This document shows, one piece after another, positions 13,701 to 24,174 of a stretch of DNA of 64,000 nucleotides (its first letter is position 1; each line of letters starts with the position of its first letter). The position numbers were made by a program, and so were the translations under genes. Source of the DNA: Chlorokybus atmophyticus (taxonomy: Eukaryota > Streptophyta > Chlorokybophyceae > Chlorokybales > Chlorokybaceae); contig RHPI01001037.1 in assembly GCA_009103225.1 (NCBI GenBank), forward strand, positions 8,491-72,490, written 5' to 3'. The notes under the pieces were generated by a model, which was not told the DNA's origin, ran no database searches, and saw only the letters and a program-made list of their open reading frames with translations.

Positions 13701-14798
13701 GCCAGCGGCTACAACAATGGATGCACAAGTTGTCTAACAGCACTAACCTGTACACAAGTATTTCTCCAGCATAAGTGGCTAACAGCACATCCAGCGTGCC
13801 ATCTCCGTCGTAGTCGTACAGCAAGGGGCTAGCATGCGCATGGGACTTGTGGAAGGCTGGCCATCCTGTGTCAATGCAGAATGACACAAAGAGACCATAA
13901 CGCACACACAGGCAGCAATGCAGCACAGCGAAAGTCCACATCTAGCCACCACTTTTTGTCAGACTGACCTGCGAGTTTGGCGCCATCACTGCCGTCCATG
14001 ACGTCAATGTAGTGTACAAAAGTAGGCACAATGACATCCTTCTGGCCCTCGCTGGTGAGATCCGCGATGACCGGCGTGGCATATATGCTTGAACTCGCCT
14101 CAGCTGCCCACCGCAGCTGCGCGTTGACGGGGCATGTCGTGTCCCCGAAAGGAGGCACCTCATCACTGCAAACAGAGCGAAACATCAACCCAGCTCAGAG
14201 CATATTGCCGCATTGCAAAGAACTACGACTACTACTAACAATGATAATGATGTCATTAATAATGTTATTCTCAACAAGTGGCATGTTATATGCGAGGTCA
14301 TACTTCCAGTCTACAAGCCTTGACCTGGACTTGCTCACACACGTGCATAACAAACTGGTAAAATTGATGTAGACAGGTCTGTCAGACATCTCGGGGAGAA
14401 CCCACTCATACACATATGCGTGTATACACAAAAACGACCATTTGAACTGGCAAATTGGGTGACATGCATTGATGATAGCAATGGTTCAGCAAATTGGGTG
14501 ACATAGTTTGATTACAGCGCTAATTGTTCGCCTTGACCAGCTAGTATTGCACTTTGTTTGATGCACGTATTGCATGCAACAATTCGCCAACGTACGGGGT
14601 GTCAGCCTCCGAGTCGGTAGCTTTGCGTTGGAGGAATTTGTTGTCGGAGGCGTTGACAGCGTCGTCGTGGGCGACGGAGGACAGCTGAGCGGCCGCCTGC
14701 CAACAGTTGCGGTGAGCGCCGTGTTCTAGCAGGAGCAGCCACGCCAGCACCCAGGCGACAGCTGCCCTGCGGCCTGCCGCCCGCCCGTTCATCACCAT
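10721..14798 (-). CDS. DEX1: DEX1-like FG-GAP/VCBS repeat membrane protein
   Basis: Ten exons on the minus strand (14798-14596, 14165-13969, 13865-13748, 13667-12990, 12922-12331, 12215-11994, 11911-11790, 11665-11470, 11302-11117, 11026-10721) give about 939 residues; as remembered, Arabidopsis DEX1 has about 900. A signal peptide ([15 protein letters not shown]) opens the protein. Calcium-binding-type FG-GAP motifs follow: [36 protein letters not shown]. Family landmarks are [29 protein letters not shown] and [18 protein letters not shown]. One membrane span ([19 protein letters not shown]) lies near the C-terminus, followed by a short tail. A long acidic, low-complexity insert in exon 4 separates the first repeats from the rest. 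In Arabidopsis DEX1 is needed for pollen-wall patterning; in an alga a role in wall or calcium-dependent secretory work is only inference. Its start faces that of the U11/U12-25K gene. Confidence 0.95.
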
Positions 14799-14892
14799 CG
14801 CCGCCGCCTGCTCCTCCCCATCCGCCTGCCAGCCCCTAGACAAACACACAAACTTGCAGGTTGATGTTGTCGTCGTTGTTGCTGTTGTCAGC
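14799..14892. promoter_or_regulatory. 94-bp shared intergenic region of a divergent gene pair
   Basis: The start codons of the DEX1-like gene (14798,-) and the U11/U12-25K gene (14893,+) are only 94 bases apart, so this stretch must hold both 5' leaders and probably a bidirectional promoter. It carries a run of GTTGTTGTC-like triplets. No TATA box is evident. Confidence 0.6.
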
Positions 14893-16063
14893 ATGGAGTT
14901 GGCTGAGACGGCGGCTCCAGAGGGGCTCACTTCTGTCGCCGCCGCGCAGTCTGCTGGCAGGACGGTGGATCAGCTTCTGGCCGACCCTTTGCTCAGCGAT
15001 CTGCCCAAGAATGTAACCTTGGAGGTGCATGCACGAACTGCTTGCTGCATGCTGGCCGCAACAACTACTTACGCTGTGAGCTAGCTGTGTGCCTGCATTG
15101 CATGTGGCTTATGCGAAGCTAATCACCAACCATGCACCTCACACTTTGTGTGCAGGAAGTGGAGGCATTGATTGCGCTGGAGTCCGGGTCGGGCATGCAG
15201 CTGACCATCCGCAAGCTCGACGGCTCCTCCTTTAGTAAGCTTGCTGTCGCGTTTCATGTGCATTGTTTACAAGCAACAAGTGTTGACTGTTTCAGCAGTA
15301 ACGCACACACGCATGCACAACGTCAGATTCAGGTGACACGTCCTGTTAAAGCTTGCTTTTGTTGAGAGGCAGTATGCTCCTAGTGGCATGTGAATGTTAT
15401 GCCAGGTGCTGTCCTTTCTGAAAGCATGGTTGAACCAGACATATCATGATACATGGCTGTGCTTGATACGCGCAATCCATGCATTGCGCTTATCAGCTTG
15501 TCCCCGCAGTCATTGTTGTCACACAATCGGCAAGACTGGGCGACATCAAGCAGGCCATACGGCGGCATTATGAGCGCCAGGAGCAGCAGCATATGGGCAA
15601 GCGCCACATTTCATGGTGCGCAGATTGTGTATAAACTGCTGCATTCATCGATTGGCTGCAGGTAGTGGCTGTGTTGTTCAAGTTGTTGCGTATAGGAAGT
15701 ACGTCTGGCGAAAGAACTGTCTGACCTTTGACAGCAAGCGACTGCTTCAAGATGATGAGCGTGCTCACGATTGTGGCGTGCGCAACAACAGTGAGGTGAG
15801 CACATCACATCGTTGCAGTGGGTTCTGTAGGCAACCATCGTCCGCACAGGAACATTGTCTCAACAATGATGATCTCTCATCATTTCTCGTATTGAATTGC
15901 TGCCAAGGCACAGTGCAAGCTGCTGCTGTCAACATGTTATCCTTGCATAATAGCCCGAGCAGGCTAATTAATGTGTTTGAATGGATTGCGCATGCAGCTT
16001 GCATTTGCCCGGTTGCAAGTAACCAAGCAGCGGGGGAGGCACACCAAAGCACGGCGGTGGTAG
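14893..16063 (+). CDS. SNRNP25: U11/U12 snRNP 25 kDa protein (minor spliceosome)
   Basis: Five exons (14893-15024, 15156-15234, 15510-15615, 15696-15795, 15998-16063) give about 160 residues. The N-terminal signature LLADPLLSDLPKNVTLEEVE resembles the family's LLxDPLLxDLPxxVTLEEV. A ubiquitin-like fold follows, with MQLTIRKLDGSSF, then the stretch VTQSARLGDIKQAIRR. KRHISWKYVWRKNCLTFDSK and CGVRNNSELAFARL come next, matching the human order of HISWSYVW then YGIRNRDEVSF. The C-terminus is basic. The protein is a specific part of the U11/U12 di-snRNP, which recognises U12-type introns, so its presence implies the organism keeps a minor spliceosome. The first in-frame ATG is 14893. The last exon was chosen because it joins in phase and keeps the family's C-terminal pattern; it is the least certain. 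Confidence 0.9.
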
Positions 16064-18284
16064 CATGCTGCAGACGTATGCAGGTGATGCTGATTGCCTC
16101 AACACTGGACGGCAAACTTCTGCGTGTGTATAACTGACTATTGAATACAAATGCACGCGGCAAAAGTTCGTGTTGCCTGTTAGCTTCGCAGTGTCCTTGC
16201 TGCGACAGCAATCTTGCTGGGGAGGCCGTACATCTTTCAGCAAGTACGAAGTAAGTGCTTGCAAGCTCAGACTTTGGGTTAGTATGTGGCTATTGGTTTA
16301 CGCACACTGCTCTTGGTTCATCTAGATGTTAAGCTGCTTGTGTCCTAGTCAACATTGCCTGTCCATCCACCAGGACTGTGCTGAAGGAGGTGCAGCACAC
16401 ATCATATTTACTTTTTCCTACAGCAGGGTGTTGAAGTGGACAGAACGCACAGATGCTTGCCATCAACTGTGGATTGGCATCTGGAGCAAGGCCTTGCTAC
16501 ATGATGCTGACTCGCGTTTTGCAACCAGCACACGCACTGTCTACGAGGAGGTATGGCTTCTCCGTCTTAGTCACTGGAGTAGCGCACTGCGCTTCACGAC
16601 GATTGTCAGTTGAGTGTCTGTGCTGCTCACGCGCTGAACGGCAGGCCAGCGGTCACCATGCGCATCCAAGCCCGTAGGTCATTTTGTCACACTGGACTCT
16701 GCTTGGTTGTAGACACACATGTACTTTGAAGCAGCTGAGAACATCGCCCAGAAACTGCGATGACCTTGCTAAGCCAGAATGCACTGTTGCCGCTGTGCCT
16801 GCCTCACAAATTGTCAGCATGCTGGCTCGCTACCGCAATGGCTACGGAAAGCAGTGTTGATGTAGGTGGCTTGTGCCAGGTCGCTGTGTGTAGCGCAATG
16901 GGTTTCACATTGAAATACTACAAACATTGATCATCATAATTAAGATGATGGCTACTGGTACCGGGCAACACTGGGTAGTCATGCAGTGCATGCTTGAACA
17001 CGCAATCCACTTTCTGGTAGTAGACACTCGAGACATCACGCAGCACACGTCCAACATGTCGTTGCTTACACCCTCACAAATACATGCATGCTTCCTTACA
17101 AGTCAGCAATGGTTCTTACACAAAGGCATATTGCTCTGGTGCCCTGCGCTATGGTGCAAGCCATAGCTCATCATCTCCAACATGGCAGCATTGCCCTTTA
17201 TCTTCCGTTCCTGCTTGCTGCAAGCCTGCGTGTGCAGCTCCAGCTTGTGGTTGTACGTACGGGAGGCAGGGGTGGGGATGTTGACTGGATGAACTACAGC
17301 AAGCGGACTTGGGATAAACTGAGCCATGCATGTAGTGCCCCAAACGCTTACTTAGATAATTGTGTGTTCGTTCGTAAGGATGTTCTTTATCGTTGTTCAA
17401 AGCCCCGAGGCGTGCAATGCAGCCTCAACTGCATGGTGGAATCTGCAGAAGAGCATCTGCCAACAGGTTAGCACGGTTATGTGTCACACCCCAACTCAAG
17501 CGTGACTGTGTTGTGTCCCATCTGGAACAACCAGCCTTCTGTACGACTCAGCCCAGCACATACTGCAATTGACATTCAGAAAGAGCACATAGACATAAGT
17601 GCGTCTCACAGGCTTGCAATGCTTGTATACAACTACAACGTCTCCGCCTCTAGGCCTCTGCGTCATACACAGACGGCCTGTGGTGGGCATCTCCTGTGCA
17701 CGAGTGACTTTGTGCAGCAAAGCTGGCCTGTCCCATCAGCTGCTCCAAAGCGCTTGAGGAGGAGGATACAGCGCAGCTCAGGCAGTCACGTGCTTGCTGC
17801 CTGTGTCCCAACTAGCATCACTCAAGCTAGTACACAGGAAGTAGAGTTGCCTTCACTGTGTTGTGTCCTGTACGTGTGGGCCACAGGCGATCCCGAATTC
17901 CCCATCAACACACCGTCAACAGACACACAGAGGCGGCACAGTGCATGAGGGTGTCTGATTGAAGCGTGGTTGCAGGTGAGGCAGTTACATGAACTCGACG
18001 TTCATAGAATTCATCAATCGATTTATCCAGCAAAGTTGATTGACCACCCAAGTAGTGCGCCCAGTATTACTTAAAGGCCTAGCAGCGGATCAAACACTCT
18101 CACGTGATCGTCGTGTTACGCCGCGTGCCTCCCCGCGTGCGTATCGCGTGAGGCATAACAAGCGCAAGTTACGCGTTACGTAGCGTAACGCCCCGCAACG
18201 CGCTTTCGAGGCTTTCTCGAATTTCTTTCCCGGTTTCTGCTTTGCCGCATGCAAAGTTTTGGCTTTCAGCTATATAACCTAGCC
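16064..18284. other. Intergenic region with unexplained coding-like patches
   Basis: This contains the 3' flank of the U11/U12-25K gene and the promoter side of the prenyltransferase gene. Two adjoining open frames (about 17250-17471 and 17481-17948) and a patch near 16430-16550 look locally protein-like but match no family I know and have no consistent start or splice pattern. They could be a decayed gene. A short hairpin, arms GCGTTACG/CGTAACGC, lies at 18173-18191. Confidence 0.4.
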
Positions 18285-20535
18285 ATGTCCACGGCGTCAG
18301 CGTCAGCGGCGGCGACGGCGAGCGGGTCGGTGGGGACAGCGTCAGGGTCGAGGGCGGCCGAGCATCCATCTGCAGTAGAGGCGCTCTTTGCGCTGCACGC
18401 CGAACAAGCGGCGACTGTGGAGGCCAAGAAGATTGACTTGCAGAAAGGTGTGCTGCTGTTGCTTTGGGTCCATGCTAATTGCCTGCCTGTGGTTTTCATG
18501 CCAGCCTACTGTTACGTGCCTGTCAAGCGCTGTATTCGTGGTTGGTGGTTGTGTTGTGTTGAGGTTGCTGTGGTGAGATGGTTTCTTGCTGCTGTAGCTG
18601 CTGCGGGCTTGCACAACGCCACTCTTCCAGGTGGCCTTACCGCCTTCAAGCTGGTTGCTCGCATGCCACAACCGTTTGCTTAGCAAGGGGCATGGGAGAG
18701 TAGTACTGTGAGCCAGCACTGGTCTTGCTGCAGCCTTTGCATAACAACTTTGTTTGCACACTCAATGTAGTCACGTGCTAAGAGAGTTGCACACAAACCT
18801 CCCCCGCACGCAGTACCACTGTACAACTCCGCAATTGCGGTGTCGGTTGCATTACTCGCGGTTCTTTTGCTCTCATGCACGCACAAGGTTGCAAGTGTGA
18901 CTGTGTACACGTGATGCTTGTGCCTAGCTAGTGCTTACACTTGTGTTGTTGGTTCGAGCAGCTGTTGAGCAAGAAGTGCTGGCAAACTTGCGTGCCAAAG
19001 CGAAAGAGATCCAAGAAGACAATTGGATGTACGAAACGCCGTTGAGTAAAAATCTGTAGTTGCACGAGACTCCGGTTGTGGAAGGCAGTCAAAGAAAGCA
19101 AGCCTGCGTCTTTGTTCCTCGTGCTCAGCGTTTGGCGGGTTGAAATCATGGAGGTCCTTGAACGTGGATCTCTCGCACAGAGCACCCTTTGGCGCGATGT
19201 TGAGCCTTTGCCTCAGGTATAACCACTTGTCGCTGCAGGAGCTTTCTGCTGCATATGGTGGTCATATGGTGGTCATACAACTAGAGATTAAACTGTTCTT
19301 TCCCAGGATGATGGACCACACCCAGTTGTGTCCATTGCTTACACAGAAGAGTTTCAACAGACCATGGACTACTTCAGAGCCATTGTTGCACGCGAGGAGT
19401 TTAGCGAGCGTGCTTTGCAGCTGACTGCCCGCGTCATCAGCCTCAACGCCGCCAACTACACGGTATGACATGTAGCCTGAGAGGTGCTGTGTTGTTGTAG
19501 CAGAACGTGCTGTTTGTACAACTTCGTTGTCTGGTTATGGTTTGCTAACATCTGTTTGCAGGGTTGGTGGTATCGTCGTCGCTGCTTGGAAGAACTGAAC
19601 GCCAATCTAGAAGACGAGCTGAACTACATTGACTCGTTGGTGCAGGACAACCAGAAGAACTACCAGCTCTGGTAGGCACTGCGCAGCTAGCATGGTTATG
19701 GAGTGTGCCGAGGCTCACCAGCAACTTGGCTGTGCAGGTACCACAGACGCGTCATAGCCAGCAGGGTTGGTCCCTCAGTTGGCCATCGTGAGTTGGAACT
19801 GACGGAGGCTGTTCTTGATTTGGACAGCAAGAACTACCACGCCTGGTCACACAGACAGGTACTACTACCAGCCAGTTGCAGCCCATTAAGAGTTAAGCAT
19901 CAGAAACAATAGCATTTTAGCTTTTGTCTCTTGTGTGAGCAGTGGGCAGTCAAGGAGTTTGGTCTTTGGGAAGGGGAACTGAACTTTTGCGACCATCTGC
20001 TGAAGGTCGTCGTGCGCAACAATTCTGCCTGGAATCATGTAAGTACTGACCACCACCTTGCATGACTGGGTGCTTCCAGGGTAGCTTATCGCTTTTTCTG
20101 ACATGTTTCCAACACTTGCAGAGGCACTTTGTAATTACAAATGGACCAGTTGAGAGAAGGATGCATGCTGTTCGCGATGCGGAGCTCGCCTACGCCGCGG
20201 ACTGCATACGGCAGGCGCCCAACAACGAGAGCGCGTGGAACTACTTGCGTGGCGTGATGATGAGCTCTGGCGCCCGCTTTGGTGATGAGCCGGTGGTCAG
20301 ACTGCTGTGTGCGGAAATCATAGCGGCTGGCGTGGAGTGCCCTCAAGCATGGGGCATGCAGCTTGAGGTATGTTTGGATCAGATGGCCCTCGCCTCTGGT
20401 GACATCACCAGTCAGGAGCGTAACGCCATCATAGCCACGGCGCAGCAGATTTGCGATCGCTTGGCGCTCGTTGACCCCACACGTGTTAGGTACTGGAAGT
20501 ACCGCCAAAGGCAGATTACTGGCCTCATGGCTTGA
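18285..20535 (+). CDS. FNTA: Protein farnesyltransferase/geranylgeranyltransferase I alpha subunit
   Basis: Eight exons (18285-18447, 18962-19028, 19129-19216, 19307-19462, 19562-19671, 19738-19858, 19943-20038, 20122-20535) give about 404 residues. Prenyltransferase alpha (PPTA) repeats are plain: [56 protein letters not shown] and [11 protein letters not shown]. The entry to the core, [20 protein letters not shown], is also typical. The alpha subunit pairs with different beta subunits to farnesylate or geranylgeranylate CAAX proteins in the cytosol. The N-terminal extension of exons 1-2 is alanine-rich and probably helical, with no counterpart in the plant protein as I recall it. The junction of exons 2 and 3 is the least certain. 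An in-frame ATG at 18249 would add 12 residues. A TGTAA motif, a usual green-algal polyadenylation signal, lies about 30 bases after the stop. Confidence 0.93.
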
Positions 20536-20882
20536 TGCTGTGCTTTCCGCTTGTGTCATGAGCGTTGTAAGCTATATTGTAGTTTAGGTGCACACACTGT
20601 TGGCCTGCCATTGCTATTAGCCCAGCGGCCATCCTGCAATAATAGCACCGTTGTGCTCCCCTGTATTGTATTGCCGGCGTGCCATCCCTCGTGCGCATGA
20701 CATGCTTAGCGTAAAGGACCTGCTGGCAAACAGCATGCAGCCATTTGTCACCTGACCTTCAGCAAGGCCCAAAAGCTTGGGGCAGATGTTCTGCAGGTAA
20801 CTAAGTGTCAAGCTTATCGCATGCCAGCATCTGCAAGTCTTGCTTGCAACCTTGTTGTATGTGTACATAAGTCACAAGCACT

Positions 20883-21388
20883 ACCGTATTTCGTCGAATA
20901 CACCCCCCCCTAACAAGCAAAGCTCTCCCCTATATTCTAGGGGCGGTTGTTATATTAGAGGGGGGGGGGGGGGGGGGGGGGGGNNNNNNNNNNNNNNNNN
21001 NNNNNNNNNNNNNNNNNNNNNNNNGGGGGGGAAGTACTTATTCGCGGCGTTACGTTGCGTCACGTCAATTACACGACGTAACAAAGCCGGCGCCGTAATC
21101 GGCACCTACCGCGAGGCGGCAGTCGCGAAATACGGCACGGTAGCCTGCGCAGAAGCCTGCGGCGGCGGCGGTGGCGCCCACGGCCGTGGCAATGCCATGG
21201 TCATGAGCATATTCTAGCCTTATAATGTATGAGGGATGCTAGACATGCAATGCTTTCATCCATTTATACACCCCCCGCACTCCCTTGCGGGTGTATTAGG
21301 GCAGGGGGGTTTTTACAATAAACAAACCCCCCCGTAGATATTTTTGGGGGGGTGTAATAGAGGGGGGATGCATTCGACAAAATATGGT
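20883..21388. mobile_element. Element with imperfect terminal inverted repeats, interrupted by an assembly gap
   Basis: The left end (20883-20910) and the reverse complement of the right end (21362-21388) share the pattern ACCRTATTTYGTCGAATRCAYCCCCCC, broken here as ACCGTATTTCGTCGAATACA on the left. Further C- and G-runs lie just inside both ends. The element is about 500 bases as assembled and has no transposase that I can recognise, which fits a non-autonomous MITE-like element. A GC-rich central part (21040-21200) could be a remnant of something else. No clear target-site duplication was seen. Superfamily unknown. Confidence 0.55.
20984..21024. other. Assembly gap (41 Ns) inside a poly-G run
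   Basis: The Ns are flanked by more than 20 G on the left and six G on the right. The true length of this G-tract is therefore unknown. Confidence 0.99.
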
Positions 21389-24174
21389 TCTCTAGGCATG
21401 CAATTGATGATTAGCACACATTAGACATGCTTCGCAAGCATACATTTAGGGTAGTGGGTTGGATAGGTTGTGAGCTTGATATCTACACCTCCCAGCCAAA
21501 ATTGTGAGTGTCATGCTTTGCTTGCTGTGCTTATCCTATCGTATTTAGCATTGCTTCGTCTTTTGCATCTTCTCTCATACCGTATACATCAACATTTGCT
21601 GCATATATACATACACGGCTGCGTGGCAAGTACTACAACAGCTGCGGGTTGATGTGCGGGCCGTGCATGCTAGGGGTAGTGGAGTTAGCATAGGCACATA
21701 GCCTAGCGGTGTAATATATATGTGCTGATGGCGTCCATGCATAGAATATAAGTCATATATTATACATGCTCACATTCCGCATGCATGTATATGTAGCAAT
21801 GAAGTGCGCATCTCCACATGCCATGTTGGTGATCATGTAGACGCACGCACGCATGCTTGAGCATATAATCTTTTGTACACACAGCTCAAAAATTGTCACC
21901 ACCAAGGCAGCACTACTTGCTTGACATCAATTTTACAACTACCTCACCCTGGTAGATGTATGCGTATGTAGTTATTGTTACCTGCTCAACGTGCAGCTAG
22001 TTAGGCGTGAATCTTTGCTGCAGTACTCAGCAACAACATCAATGTGTTTTATACACGTACGATGTCAGCACTTTGTTGGTGTGCATAAAACCCACGTGCC
22101 ACGTATGCTTGCATTGCACATAGCTAGCCCCGCATTAGCTAGGCCCTTACGTTCAGTTGTAGTCTGTAGAACATTGCGTAGGAGTTGGTCTATTTGTGTA
22201 TAAGAATGCAATGCGTTGTTGTGGTAATCGTGACACGTGCATGACCAACATTAGCATAGCATAGTCCGCAACACCACCACCTGGCCAATTCAACTAAATG
22301 ACTATCCATCCACCTTAATTACTGCCCTCAACATTATTGAACATATATGCATGCGGTTTGTACTACATGTGCAATGTATTCGCGTGTGCGGGTGCACTGC
22401 ATGCTATATTGTGGATGCTCTACAAATGCGTGTTATGATGCTTTGTTTGTGCGTGTGTTGTGTGGAACATGCATACAGCATTATTCTACACATGCAATAT
22501 GTGTGCACGGCATAACGTGCAATTAACATCATACTTTGAGCTTGTGTTCAATGACTTCATTGTTGTGCATGCGATTGATTATTGGATGTGCCGTCGCAAC
22601 ATCATGCATGCGTATCGTGAATTTAAATATACATTTTGATTATGATGCAAACGTGTAAAATTCTATGAAATGTCATAAAAAAGAATAGAGCAACTTATGC
22701 AACCGCAAGTTGTAAAAATGCCATCGTATGCTAATGTACATAATGTAAAATGTCATACATTTATTACTCGGGCACATAATAATAAACACAATGCTGGCAA
22801 GCCTTATAGATGAATGGATTGCGCACGCAGCATGAAGCGCTTTGGATGGATGATGGACACATGAACAAGAATTACAGATTGTACTATAGTATAAAGTGCA
22901 CCAGATAGTTTGTGACACACTAAGATGGCTTGTGATTCAGAAAGCCATTCACCTTGCATTATGCAAAATGCGTCGCAGAGTCTGCAAGCAGACTGCAACT
23001 TGCTCTGCATTTGCAGTTCGAACTGACTCAATCTTAGGTTTCTACCAGTAAGTGACAAGCAACTTGCGATGTGTCATGATTCAATCAGCAAATATTTGGC
23101 CATGTTCTTCGTTCAGAGGGACCGGCAGTTGACCGGCTAGCAGACGGTCAGAACTGACCAATCGTCCAGATGCTCGTCAGGAAGTTGGCGCGCGGATCTA
23201 ACCATGTTCAAGCATGCCTGGACAGTTACCGATCGTGCGATAACCGCTCGAGAATAGTCTGACGGCGGGAGTCTACCCGCTGATTTTATCCAGCCAGTTA
23301 CCTAAGTGCCGCGCACGGTCGATAGCAAACCGGCTACGGCCTCTACGCCATAGCCGCTGTTTATCACTCGCTTTCGCCGCCGGCCAGCTGTGGCGTTGGT
23401 GTGGGTATTGGCTGCGGCGGCGGGGGTGGCGGAGGCGGCAGCGGAGCTGGTGACGTGGGCGAAGGTGTCGCTGGCCGGTGAGGTGGCTAGCTGTGGGCTG
23501 GGCGGAGACGTCGCGGACGTGGTGGCTGCCTGAGCGGCGGACGTCTCTTGACAGTTGGCGGTGAGCGACGGTGGCACTTGAGCTGGGTTAGGTTTTTGGG
23601 CGGCGGGAGCCAGCGGCGGCGGTGGACGGACGGAGTGGTTCGAAGCGGAGCTGTGGTGTGGCAGGTGTGGATCAGGGCTGGAGAGCGCATTTTTGGAGGA
23701 CGCCGACGGTGTAGGGCGCCGCGCTGGAGTAGAGTTGAGTTAGGGTTTCAGGTGGACCAGCATATCCTGCGCGGTTTTGTGAGAAGAGAGTTTGTGGGAG
23801 TGTTGAGGGTGTTTGGTGGGATGTGGTAGTTGCTGTAGCGCTGTGAGGAGTGGAGAGAACCGCTGCTTCAGAGGAGGATAGCGAGGAGGGTGCGTCACGC
23901 ACATTGCGTTTAAGTTGTGCTGGACACGTAGGCGCAGCTGCCAGCAGAAGGCTTGCACGTGAGACAGGGTCTTAATGTTGTTTTGTAGTTGTTGATCCGG
24001 CGAGTAGTGGTGCAGCATATCCTGTTGCTCTCAGTGGTGCATCACAGTGCCCATCTGCGTGCAAGAAGTTGCGAGTTGGTCATTGTTTAATTATTTACGC
24101 TAGTGAAGAAACTGCGTCCGGCCGCGTTCAACGTGCGGGCGGGCGCAGAGGGCGTATGATGGTCTTGGCGTCGA

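Larger units (their letters stand above)
20536..24174. other. Intergenic region between prenyltransferase alpha and vasculin-like genes
   Basis: The left third holds the inverted-repeat element with the assembly gap (annotated separately). From about 21400 to 23100 the DNA is AT-richer with many TGCATG words and no supported gene. From about 23300 to 24170 it is GC-rich with open frames on both strands that are compositionally biased and unlike any family; this is probably the promoter or leader of the vasculin-like gene. Confidence 0.45.

Noticed and set aside
18271-18276. TATATA as a TATA box for the prenyltransferase gene
   Set aside because: It lies only about 10 bases before the chosen ATG, too close for a transcription start to fall between them, and such words are common in this DNA.
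20840-21217. Reading frame running through the assembly gap
   Set aside because: The frame across 41 Ns has no meaning, and the flanking codons come from poly-G and GC-rich repeat sequence.
23302-24018. Open frames on both strands in the GC-rich patch before the vasculin-like gene
   Set aside because: Their amino-acid content (Ala/Pro/Thr on one strand, Arg/Gly/Val on the other) reflects base composition, and they match no family.
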